A stretch of 64,000 nucleotides of DNA, from positions 12,672,651-12,736,650 of the forward strand of contig OX387603.1 of NCBI GenBank assembly GCA_947568835.1, read 5' to 3'. Positions 1 through 16,700 of the stretch are shown here, one piece after another. The translations under genes were made by a program, and so were the position numbers. This stretch comes from Protonemura montana. Lineage: Eukaryota; Arthropoda; Insecta; Plecoptera; Nemouridae. The notes under the pieces were generated by a model that saw only the letters and a list, made by a program, of their open reading frames with translations, searched no databases and had not been told where the DNA came from. The first letter of the stretch is position 1, and each line of letters begins with the position of its first letter.

Positions 1-4912
<4,912 letters not shown>

Positions 4913-7589
4913 GACCACACCCACCTCCCGGGTTGCGCTCGAACGCTGCGCTCGCGCCCTCCGCAGCAGCGATAGCGCCCGAGGGGGTGGCGCGAAGGAC
5001 CGCTTGCACATGCGGGGAACGTCGACATCGGTTCAGTTCGAACGGCTTTTTCATTCGCTGGTCGAGAATTTGATTCGGCGTTCGTGATAACTGATAAGAA
5101 TTTTGGAAATTTGTTCATTCGAACGATTCGGGTGGGTCGGCTTTTTAATATGCGGTTTAGAATTGATTAGGTGTTTGCCGTGAAGAAAGCGTAAAAGTCG
5201 CACGATTGTGCCATATTGGGTAGCTTTGGGTTTGCTGTAAAGATTTGGTTGCCCATAAAAAGTGGGGGGGTTTAGGGTCGTGCATGGGAATGCTCATTTT
5301 AGCTGGAAGATCTTTCCAATGAATTAAAATGGAAAGTAACTAAAAAGGCTGCTAGGTGGTTAGGAACCAAGGAGCTGTTTATTTTGTCGTTACTTTCATG
5401 TGCATTAATTGTTACTTGCCTTGTCTTCTCTTTTTACTTGACATGGCAGAGGAGAGTGACACTTCCTTGTCATTGGGGAAACAATTAACTCGTTATTTAA
5501 AACGCTTCGGTGAAGCATTTTAGAGAGATGTTCGGTGGCTCCTAATTTATTCTTTACGGGTTAAAAAGCCGACCCTTGGTAGATGAAAAGCCAAGCATAA
5601 TTTTATTCTAGGCTAGCTCAAGTTTGCTTGATGATCACCATTTTATCTTAATTCTTATCCGATAATAACTAATTAATTAAAGATAAATAATTATCATGAG
5701 AACTTTAGAGGGTGCTAATGATAAAGAGTTGGCTAATCTTTTATTGTAAATAAGAATTGGATACGCCTTAATGGTGACCGCCGCTTGCATAGAGGTCGCC
5801 ACGGGCGCTGCTTCACCCTACAGGCTGGTGCGATCCCGATTGAATACTTTTCTATTTCCTGCCTTCTCAATAGCGCCTGTCTGATTTTATCCGCTCTTGC
5901 CAATGCACTAGGCTTACAAGTTACGCTCTTTGCGACTTTTTTACGAATTATTACTAAGCGGTTAATCACATCTCGCTTCCTTGTTAGGAAAACCTACGGC
6001 CATGGATTTTCCCCGTTTTCCTTTGTAGTCCTCCTTGCTGTTGCTGTCCTTGCCCCGACCAAACGCTTGGTTACTGAAAGACCAAAACTAGGCTAGTCCT
6101 GCTTCCTAACCTTATTTTAAGTCTGCAATTTTAACACCTACAGCATAATTTCCCTGTACTTAAGTTAATCAAAACAATAACATTCCTCTCTTACTACATT
6201 GGAAATTAATAGGCCCCTTCAGACTGCATGTTGTTAGTGTCTCCTCTAATATTATTTTTATGACAATTTTGAGGTGTTTATTCTTTTCTATACCATTTAC
6301 AATTTGTAAGGTTTTATACGATGCTATTGGTGGTAAATGGTGGGCCTCCTGGCTCTTGTTCCTAGCCGAGGTACAGACCGCAACAATTTATTCGGGCAGA
6401 TTCCACAGAGCCGCCGTAGGCAAGTTTCTTTTGCGAGATCTAGACAGTGTTAGCAAAATGTATTTCTCAAGTTATTCCTTCGTTACTGACAAGTCACCAC
6501 TTCGGGCTAACTCGTCGGAATTCGGCGTTATTGGGAAGGCAATTGTACTATAAAATAACAATACTCAAATCTAGATTCTAGACATATCCAGGGTGTTGAC
6601 AGCAGGAATGTCTAGTTTGACATTCTTTTATAACGGAATCGTAGTTGTACATTTTTGTAAATGTATGTACGGAGTTATTGCATTTTGCCGGTCTATATTA
6701 CAGTCTCCAGATAGTTACTGGGTCACCAGGGACATAGTCGAAGGGGGATGCTTCGATCATGAGCTATGATCAATCCCTTGGTAGCTTCCTTTTTTCGAGA
6801 TTGTAATCAAGGCTTGCATGCGGATTGTATATTGAGTAGAGATTAAATAAACAATGGCGGAAGCACAATTTTTTGAAAAGATGGTGTTGTTGATCAGTAA
6901 TATTTGTAACCTTTTTTACTACTGGTCAAATGGCTGAGGATACATTGTACAAATTACAGACTTATCTTCTTCTGTTGATCATCTTAAACTTGCAAACTCA
7001 CGATGCATTTTGTAAGTTGTAACAAAATAAATAACTCCTATCCTGTTAAAATAGAAGAAGCAATCAAATGTAGAGAACTTTAGGGGCCAGAGTTGATTGG
7101 TAACTAATTAGTATCCTTATTTTCGAGCCTTTTTGCAGTGACTTTTCTATTACCTACTATTACGTACTTAGGAGGGAGAAAACATGAGAAAACCAATCAG
7201 ATAAAATAGTAGTTTGTATTTTTGTATACAAGGTAGTCTATTTAAATGCAGCAGTGGGCAGTCAACGTCCGAAAGGAAAAAAAGAAATCGAAGCAACAAG
7301 TATCACGACATTACATATTGTACAAACCAAACAAATTAAAAATCAAAGAAGAGTAAATGAAGTGACAAATGGCTGAGTTGGTTACACATCAAATCACCAA
7401 GAACATTAAGGTGTTTTAAATAATCACTGACATTTTAGTTTTGTCTGTTCTGTTCGAGAATGAACTGAGGAGCGCAAAGAAGAGTGCAATTAGAAACAGT
7501 CTATGCAAATGCAAAACAAAACACTAAAGACCCCGGTTGCAAAAAGGCACCACTAAATTCCATCATGTCAAACCCGTTTCATCCCGATA
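4913..7589. other. Src 3' UTR and intergenic space between convergent Src and TBK1
   Basis: No conserved coding sequence was recognised on either strand. Short open frames at 5785-6096 and 6260-6553 have no recognisable motif and no splice partners. The Src stop at 4912 and the TBK1 stop at 7590 face each other, so both 3' UTRs must lie here. A plus-strand AATAAA in ATTAAATAAACAATGG near 6845 is one possible Src polyadenylation signal. Confidence 0.5.
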
Positions 7590-10315
7590 TCACAGATCAT
7601 TCTTGCTGTTGCCTCCACTCAAAACACTAAGCTGCTGAATCAGTCTCGAGTTCTCCTCCATCATCTCGGATATCTCGTTGGTGTCGCCCCACATCACTTT
7701 AAGCCCGTTGCGGATGGCCCGGTTGTCCACGGTTCCTGCCGTGACTTTGGGCGCCTTGGCCCTGGCGGCAACTTCGGCGACTGCAGTATGGAACGCCTGG
7801 TTAGCGTCGGCCAGTCGGCATGTGAACGCATCCAGCCGCCGCTCGTACGCATCCACGTCCTTGTCTAGGATACGCGCCTGCACGAATACTGTCTGCGCCA
7901 TTTTGTACCTAAGACAAACCAGGATAGCCTTGAGAATCAACCTACCATTCTCTAGCAATCATGCAATCTATGCTATCTACTGTGGAAGAAAGAACATTAC
8001 GCTGGGGTAAGCAAATAGTGTTTTCTTAATGCTCAAGCTGAATTTCAAATAATTTAAAAAAAGATTTATAATCAAATCAAATATTGTATAGAACTGCAAA
8101 AAACTGGAAAATCAAATATTATTTCTATAATTTAGTTTGCGTGAATAATTTACCTAAATTCATAATAATCCATCAAAAGTTTGAATCATTTACAAGCTAA
8201 GTCCTGAACTATGCTCCTCTTCTGCCTCTCCTGCAACTGCCTACCAATTGCTAGGGCTAAATCGAATATGGAGAAAAATATTTGTCTAATATTAGTCAAA
8301 TTTGAATATTTTCTCTGATATAACATTGGGTGCCCAATATGAGTTAAGCCTTGAAGGAAGACCCTGACAGCCCACGCCGATACGTACCAGTCCGCTAAGC
8401 TTTCCGCAAGCGCTGCGACCGCCGGCTGACATTCAACATCCACCAACGCACGCAATCTTCGCCCAGTCTCTGCCACCTTGATCCGTTCGAGAACATGAAA
8501 CTGTTCGTCATTGTACGTTAGACTCCGTGTGGCGCGATCGCGCAACAGGTGTTGCCATGAGTCACGCAGCCGTTCCAACAGACTTTGTGCACGTTGTGGT
8601 GCTTTGCTATTGGCCGGGCATGTCATGTCTCGAGTAGCAGCCGACCACTCGCGCCTCAGCGTACGCTCGGCCACGTAGCGCTGGTGAAGCTGGCGGACTG
8701 CCGGTGAAACGGCGGACTGCTCGCGCGTCAACGCTGCAAGCTCTGTCCGCCAGTCGACCTCGGGGCGAAGCTCTTCATTGACAACGCGAAGAAGTGACTG
8801 GATGGATGTTTCGCTCTGAACAACTGCAGCAACCATGTCTTCTACGCACTTTGTGACGTCACGCAGTCTCTCGATCTTGTTGAGCACGTGTTCGAGGTCC
8901 TTGCCGACGGCAGCCGTGAACTGGTCGACACATCGATGCATGAGCCGCGAGCAGCGTGAGAGTCTGTCCACGCGTCGCTTGCATGAGTGTCCGACGGAGC
9001 ACGCAGCCTTGGCCAACGTGGCATCATTCTCCACCGACACCAGGTTTGGGAACACGGGGAACTTGCCGATCTCAAGGGGCGGCACCAGCCCAATGTTGTT
9101 GTCTTCCCGGCTGAGTAGCATCACCGGCTGGTCGGCCGTCGTTTCAGGGTATCCCCGGCCTGGCGTGCGCTCGTCCACCGCCGACAGCAGGCTTGCTTCC
9201 TGGTAGAGCAGGATCTGACTGGAGTGCGATATGTCAGTTTGCTCCATAACCAGGCTTTGAAGTTCCTCGTAGCTCTCATCTGGGTGCAGATACACACGTA
9301 TGCTCTGGGCCTTGTTCACATGGAAGACATGGACCAGCTTGCGCGAGAGGGAGCTCGTCACTTCTGCAAAGAACTTATCAAAACTCCAGATCTTATTGGG
9401 GTCGACCTCGAGTAGGCCGGCAAGGATTGGCGTTACGTGTTTCTTCATGCCGAAGCTGATTTGGCAGTGCATCGGCAGCTCTTTTGCCCACTCGATGACG
9501 CCGTTCTCGGATGTCTGGGTCCCGGAAATCACACCCGAAGCTTTTTTCGTTGTGATGTAAAACATGGTCTCTTTGTTGCGCCGGCCGCCAAATGGCCGAA
9601 ACGGCAGGTTTCCAGTAGCCACATGGTAGAGAGTAACACCAATGGACCAAAGGTCAACAGTCGCGCCAAATGTCTTGCCAACTGGCTTGCGTAAGACGGC
9701 CCGCTCGTACATGTGCGGGTGAAGGTATTCCTCGGTTCCGTACAAGGACATGAACTGCTGATCGCCTTCCAGCTCCCTTGCTGCACCGAAGTCAGTAAGC
9801 TTGTAGATTGTTGTTCCGTCATCAGATATGAATTTCATTATGTTACCGGGCTTCAAATCACGATGTACAAGGTTGTTGTCTCGAAGATGTTTCATTCCTG
9901 CCGACAAATGCTCCAAAACTAGGAGGAACTCTTCTTCCTGTAGACCATAAGTGTTTTCTGGATCGTCCAAAATGTTAAAAAGACTGCCACCTGTACAGAG
10001 TTCCATTACAATGACTTTTCCTCTGCCTTCTTGCTCTTCTTCGATCGCCATTAACTTAACAATGTTTCCGTGGTTTACTTTCTTGAGTACCTCAAATTCC
10101 CGGACTTGTACATCGTGCGGTCTCATATGGCTCAACTGATTAAATGTTTTAACAGCAACGGGTTCACCATTGTTTTTGTTCACGCCTTGGAAAACAGCAC
10201 CTGTCGCTCCTTTTCCCAGAACGCTAGTCGTACACCACACATAATTAGCAGAGCCTCTGAGAAAAGATGTCATCTTTAATGATTTTTTTTTCACTCCAAA
10301 AGCATTACTGTCCAC
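7590..10315 (-). CDS. TBK1: TANK-binding kinase 1 / IKK-epsilon serine-threonine kinase
   Basis: Proposed exons on the minus strand are 10315 (or 10273) to 8388, then 7908-7590, giving 748 or 734 residues (human TBK1 is 729). The second methionine, at 10273, starts MTSFLRGSANYVW and aligns best with the family N-terminus. The kinase domain shows GKGATGAVF, VAVKTF, HRDLKPGNIM, DFGAARE and the activation loop MSLYGTEEYLHPHMYERAVL, whose serine is the activating site of TBK1/IKK-epsilon. A ubiquitin-like domain (KLVHVFHVNKAQSIRVYL) and a long helical dimerisation region follow. The kinase acts in innate immune and autophagy signalling. The donor at 8387 (TG|GTACGTAT) with the acceptor at 7909 (TTGTCTTAG) joins in phase to give ADWYKMAQ and a coiled C-terminus ending SGGNSKNDL. 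Without splicing the frame reads on to a stop at 8186 (709 residues). Apart from this last intron the gene is one exon. Confidence 0.93.
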
Positions 10316-10709
10316 ATAAAATGGAACCCAAATCGGCCTGAGTTCAATGCAGCACTAATGGTAGATGATCTAGTCGCTAGCAGAATTCTGAGAATCTGAT
10401 ATGCCTTTTAACGTATGAACTCTTTTGCCTAAATGGGTGTTTCACAAGTTCCTAGATTACTGACGGCATATCAGCTTTAATAATCTAGATATTCGCAAAG
10501 ATAACATTGCATTATAAACACACCTAATAAACGACTTGTTTACTGCCCTGCCACAAATTTTTTGTTGACAGGTTTTGACACTTGGCACTTCCCGTTTCCA
10601 GCATCAGCTGACAGAACCGCCCACCCCGCCAACCCACCACACCAAAAATTCTGCGGCGACCGGCGTAAATAAATTAAAAAAATAGGTTTACACCTGGAGT
10701 ATTTTGGCG
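10274..10709. promoter_or_regulatory. Divergent promoter region of TBK1 and VAC14
   Basis: Only 436 bases separate the inferred TBK1 start (10273, minus) and the VAC14 start (10710, plus), so both promoters and 5' UTRs must fit here. The segment near 10610-10640 is rich in C and lacks a clear TATA box. Position and spacing support a shared promoter; no specific factor site is claimed. Confidence 0.55.
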
Positions 10710-13700
10710 ATGTCATCAGAAAAAGACTTTTCACCTTTAAGTGCTGCTTGTGTGCGTGCTCTCAATGACAAACTTTACGAGAAACGGAAAGCGGCAGCTT
10801 TGGAAATTGAAAAGTAAGTGCTAGGATGACAGTTATAGGTTACAATAAAATACATACCAACGTATTTAAATACAATTGACACATTGTATAACCAAGTTTT
10901 ATTTTTCATTAACAAATCCTTATGATCTTAAGTTTTATTTTTCATTAACAGGATGGTGAAAGAGTTTGTTGCCGTCAACAATACAACACAGATAAAGAGG
11001 TTACTGAAAGTTCTAGGACAGGACTTCACAAACTCACAAAACCCTCACACCCGTAAGGGTGGTCTGATCGGCTTGGCAGCCGTAGCAGTTGCTCTCGGCA
11101 CTGACACATCTAAATACATTGACGAGCTGGTGAAACCAATACTTGCCTGCTTCATTGATACAGATCTGCGAGTACGCTACTACGCTTGCGAGGCACTCTA
11201 CAATGTCATTAAGGTAGGAACCTATTATTTAAATTTAGTTCAAACACCTCATTTATTTTGTGATTTTATAAATGAGTTTAAGAGTCTAATAATGTATGTT
11301 AAGTCTCATTGCATCAAAGTAGAGTAGATAGTAAAGTGACTAGTGATACTTAATAATGGTAACTGAGTTGACAGTTATGTGAGGTATTTTTCAGTCGTAT
11401 ATATGCTATGGTCTGCCTAACCATCTTGTGCATGTGTATTTGTGAATTTTACTTAAGAAATGAATTCTGGTTAGGTTGCCCGTGGAGCTGCCCTACGTTA
11501 CTTCTCAGAGATATTCAGCGCATTAAGTAAACTGGCAGCGGATCCTGACCAAAATGTCAAGAACGGTTCTGAACTTCTTGACCGACTCATGAAGGACATC
11601 GTGACTGAGAGCTCTGCCTTCAATGTGGTCGAGTTCATGCCTCTGCTACGTGAACGCATCTACACAAAGAATGCATTTGCTCGGCAATTTGTAATTTCGT
11701 GGGTGTCAGTACTGGACAACGTGCCTGATATTGATCTAATCTTGTTGCTGCCTGAAATTCTGGATGGGTTGTTCCGCATTTTGGAAGATCCGACGCTGGA
11801 GATCAAGAGGATGTGCGAGACAGTTTTGGGAGAGTTTCTGCATGGCATCAAGAAGGACCCATTGCGAGTGGATTTTGCTGGCATGATCAACATTCTTATC
11901 TTACATGCACAGGTAAAAATATTTCAAGTGGAAGACAAATGGAGTACTTGAGGTGCAAAATCATTTTGTATCAACATTTGTCTTGCTATATAGGATACCC
12001 ATTAGGATATCTGTGTCTCTACTAACTTCAACCTAAGGTATAATGTTCCATTGTTGTGTATCCCCTCTCGATTCCTGTTTGTTTTAGCGCAAGTGTTATT
12101 TAACGCTACAGCTTAAATTATAGGAACTACCTTACCGTCACTAGCTTTTGTCATATATCAATTCATTTTTTGCAATCCAAACAATTGCAATACTGCTTTC
12201 ATTTGGTTCAACTTTCAGTTTTACAACTTAATGATAAAATGCTCTAGAAATGATTCTTTAAAACCTGTGGCTGCATGCTATCAGCGTTCTTTATGAACGT
12301 AAATTTGTGTTGTCTTTGCAGGCAAACGACGAGTTACTCCAGCTGACAGCCATCACGTGGATCAAGGAGTTTGTGCAACTGTCAGGTCGCGCGATGCTAC
12401 CGTTTGCGTCGGGCATCCTTATCGCCGTCCTGCCCTGCCTTTCGTTCGACACTGACGCTCGTAGAAGTATCCTTGCGCTTAACAATGTCCCAAAGCATTG
12501 CCTTAAGTTAACAATCCAGGAACATCATCCAGGATGATGACAAATTTTTGGCTAAACGATACTTACTTTTCCATATTTGGTGACCAAGCTTATGGTCAAA
12601 CTTATGTTTAAAAGCCACACTGCCCAAGAAGTTAAGGACTGAAAGTCAGTTTTTGAGTAGGTTAAAGATACAGCCCTACCCTTTGGTAGAGGAACTATCA
12701 TAGCATTTCCCTGGGGTGTGAGGGAAATGATATTCACAAAATCACAATCAAGATAGCAGTCTACAGCATCAAACTTAGAACTGTCTGCCCAAATTCACTC
12801 TCATCATGCTGCTGAGTTGTTAGATTAAACCCTTTTTTGGCTGGCAGCACTTTTTGCATGTTCTTCTAGTCACATTCCGCCGCCCCAGTGCAACATTGGG
12901 GTCTTTGACTGGCAAAGTTCTTTGTTCTTGGGCCCCTTCTGTTCTGTTCTATTAGAGAGTTTGTCTCTATTTTTTAACAAATATTAGCGCTAGTTGAAAA
13001 GCAATCAAATCTGGGTTCATACATCAACATCTTGCTTGTTTCAAATCTTTCTTTGCCTTTTGAGAAAGAGACCTTCCTTTTGAGCCATGGCTGTAAATGT
13101 TGTTGCATCGTCTAACCTTAACTTGTAGCTATGTGTATCTGAGAGACAAATAACTTCATGGTGCCATTATATCCTGAACTATGAACAGATATCAAAGAGA
13201 CAGCAAAAGCAGTGAACTTTAGCCTGATGAAGTTGGTCAGTCTGGAAGACGACACTCCCCTGCCCCAAGCTATGGAGGGAACTCAAGTGGAGGGGAGCCT
13301 GCCAGAGGGAGCAGCAGCAAACCCCCCAGTGGAGGCGGTTGACCATCGGCTCGAACTTGAAACTGTTGTTGATGTGCTCACCAAACATCTGGCCCACTCA
13401 GCGGTTCCCACCAAGGTACAAACTTGACCAGTCGTTTCCTGACTGGAAAGTCTATTTTTGGAAATCTATTCATTTTTGCTCGGAAATATAATGAGAATTG
13501 CACTGGCTCAGTGCTGAAAATGAAATTGGGAAAACGATGCATCACCATTTCGACGAGAATTGGGAAATGTGGCATTTTCCAGAAAAAAATCAAGCAACAC
13601 GTGAAGGACTAGTATTTGCTCATGTTATGTGATATTACTATTAGATTTTGACTATCGAATTCCGTGTACTGCGTTATATAAAGCCACCATTGCAGTTTCG

Positions 13701-16700
13701 TTTAGCCTTCGTGACTGCAATTTTATCATTCAAAGATATGAATCCAACTCTAGCATGTGATTGTGAAGTGAATTGTGTGCAGGTTTCAGTGCTGCGTTGG
13801 CTCCACCACCTGCACCTACGTCTGCCGACGTGTATGTTCGGCCATGCAGACGAACTCTTCCCTGTGCTGCTACGAGCTTTGCACGACCCCTCAGACCAAG
13901 TGGTGCAGCACGACATTGAGGTGCGTAATTATATTCTTCATACCAAGCCGTGTTGCTTTCATAATTTGAAGTTATTCTTGTTTTTGGGTTTTGGGTAGGC
14001 TTTGTTATAGGTAAAAGTGACTTATTATTGCTTTTTTAGGAATAAAGGGGTTGCTTTTTTATTTTTTAACAAGACGGTCTGTTATTATGTATCTCCAACT
14101 GTCTTTTGTCTAGTCCCAACATATCAAGTGTCTAAATTATCTTGAACATATGATAAAGCATAGGCTGGATCAAATACCATATATTGGGCTGGATAATGGC
14201 AAAAATGAAAAAAAAAAAATGGTAATGAAAGAGATAATCAATCATTTGTTGCACCCTATTTGCACTTGTATGATTGACTTCTACAGACTTTTAGGAACAA
14301 TCTCGGTTTAATGCAACAGTTTGAATTTTGGACACAGGGTGAGTACACATAGCTTGACATTGGTGTTTGTCACAGGTACTGGCAGAGATAATTTCACCGA
14401 CTCACAGGAAGTCAGCCGCTGGCGGTGATATGAGCTGTCGCAGTAATCAGACCACGTATCCGTACTTTTCCAAGTTTATTGTCAGCTTGCTGAAAATATT
14501 CAGCTCTGACAAAAATCTCCTAGAAGACCGAGGACCATTTATCATTCGGTGAGTCTTTAAAGCTACCTGCAGCCTCGCAGCGTCTATTTATGTTGGAAGA
14601 TAGCTCTTTATAACTGATTTTTTTGGCATAACAAAAACTGTTCCCCAAACCCTGCCAATGCCTGCCCTCCCCCCCCCCATAGTTTTTTTCTTTTGTACCC
14701 TTTTGAAAAGACACCTTTTTTAAACAAAAAAAAAGGTAACTCAGCCACTCAAGTCTATGAATCACTAATACATTGCTGCATGTTTTATTTCCAAAATTCC
14801 TTTTAAATCTCTGAAATTCAGCACCTTTTTCAATGTAGAAGTTGTATTTTGTATGCACATCAATTGTTTCACTAGTCGCACGGAGAAAAAAGATTAGACT
14901 ATCTGTCTGAAGTCTGTACTACCATTGACTCAATGACACTACAGCTCTGGCTGTAGAGTAGGGTCAAACAATACTCATAGACACAGGCAAATTGAAGACT
15001 TGCTCGGTACCCACTGACATCCAGATTTACAACTAGTTCTATCTCACAAGAACAATGAAACTGCTGACAGTTAATAAGTTTTCTTCTTCTGTCGCAATTG
15101 GCAATTCCTACCTCGATGAATTGCTTTTCATTCTTTCCTCTTCTGAAATTATTTTATATTTGCTTTTTATACATGCATTGCCAGATGCTGGCTTATGATA
15201 TAATGACTGAGCAAAAGGAATGTACTTTTTATGGTATTTTTTCCTAGGATTTCTCTACCAAGCTAGTTGTGAAATCACAGAAAAGCTTATTCTTAGTTTA
15301 TTGTCTTACCTGTATTCCATTGCACATTAATTGATGAAAACTCTCTGCAGCCAACTATGTGTCTTGCTGAGCTCGGAAGATATCTACAGAACGCTTTCCG
15401 AGATTTTATTACAAGAACAGAATCACAAGTTTGCTAGTATCATGATTGAAACTCTCAATGCAATTCTGTTGACGTCACCTGAACTCTTCGAACTGCGGAT
15501 GACACTTAAAGACTGCAAAACCAAGGTAAATGAATTCAGGAATTAATATTAACAGGAAATTACAGTTTAGAGTCTGTGCCAGACATCACGAGTTAGGATG
15601 AGTAACTTAATTATTTTTCTCATTTAGGGAAGGAAATTATATCTTGAATGTTATATCTTGAAACATACGGCTGGCTGTATTCTCCAGACTTCTAGGAGAC
15701 GTGGAGTGTAAAATTTCTAGCGATCATCGCTAGGTTTTTTATTATTCACAATATTTTTATATTCTACAGTCCCAGACATTGGTGAACAAAATATCAAATT
15801 CCAAATACACTTTATCGTGGGCCTTTGGTGTTGTTTGTCATTTTTTTTCGCAGTGAAAGCATCTCAAAAATACCGAGTAGAATTTTTGCATATTTTGTTC
15901 TCTGATCATCAAGCTTTTTCTGTTCATAATCAAAGATTTGCTACATGTTTTCCTTTAAAAAATCAGGGGTTCATAGAGTTTTCAACCTTTTTAACACCTG
16001 ATGGAAGGGGGTGTGGTAGATACCTGAGTTGGCCATACGCAACTGAGATGGTCAGGTCTGGACTGGTCGATATGTTGACCTCTGACAAGATGAACATGCA
16101 ACAAACAAAGATCGCCATGATTTTCTCTAGAAAACTTGAATACCTACTGTGCATCTAGATTTCGGAATTTAAATCATTAAAATTGTAACAATTCTAGCGT
16201 CTGCAGCTAACTGGCTTTACTATGTGTCTTCCCGCAGGAGAGCTCGGAGCTTTTCATCTGTCTGTACAAGTCATGGTGCCACAACCCCGTCGCCACTGTC
16301 GCACTCTGTCTTCTCACGCAGAACTACGAGCACGTCTGCGACCTCATTGCACACTTGTATCCTTGCCGTTGCAATCCTTGCTGCAATGCAATTCTTTATC
16401 GGAATGCGTGCTAGATCTTTTAAATGAGATCGTGGTCGAAATGTGTTTACAGTAAATGAATGGGTACTCTGTGCTGCAATCTACATTTTAATATTGAAAG
16501 AAATTTGTATGTAAGGTGTAATCATTGGGCTTATTATCAACAATCAAAGAAACAGCTTTATTTTTAAGCTTTGGACGGATCAAACGAGCTTCCAACTGAT
16601 AGTTACAATAGGTGCCCCCTAATAGCGCTTGCGGCCCTCATTTTTTCTCAAAATATCAAGATCAATTGTTAAGGTTTGAAATTAATTGAGCGCAAAGCAG

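Noticed and set aside
5785..6096. 103-codon frame in the Src-TBK1 gap
   Set aside because: No recognisable motif, no splice context, and it lies where two 3' UTRs meet.
8835..9822. Several open frames on both strands across TBK1
   Set aside because: All overlap the strongly conserved kinase frame and have no motif of their own.
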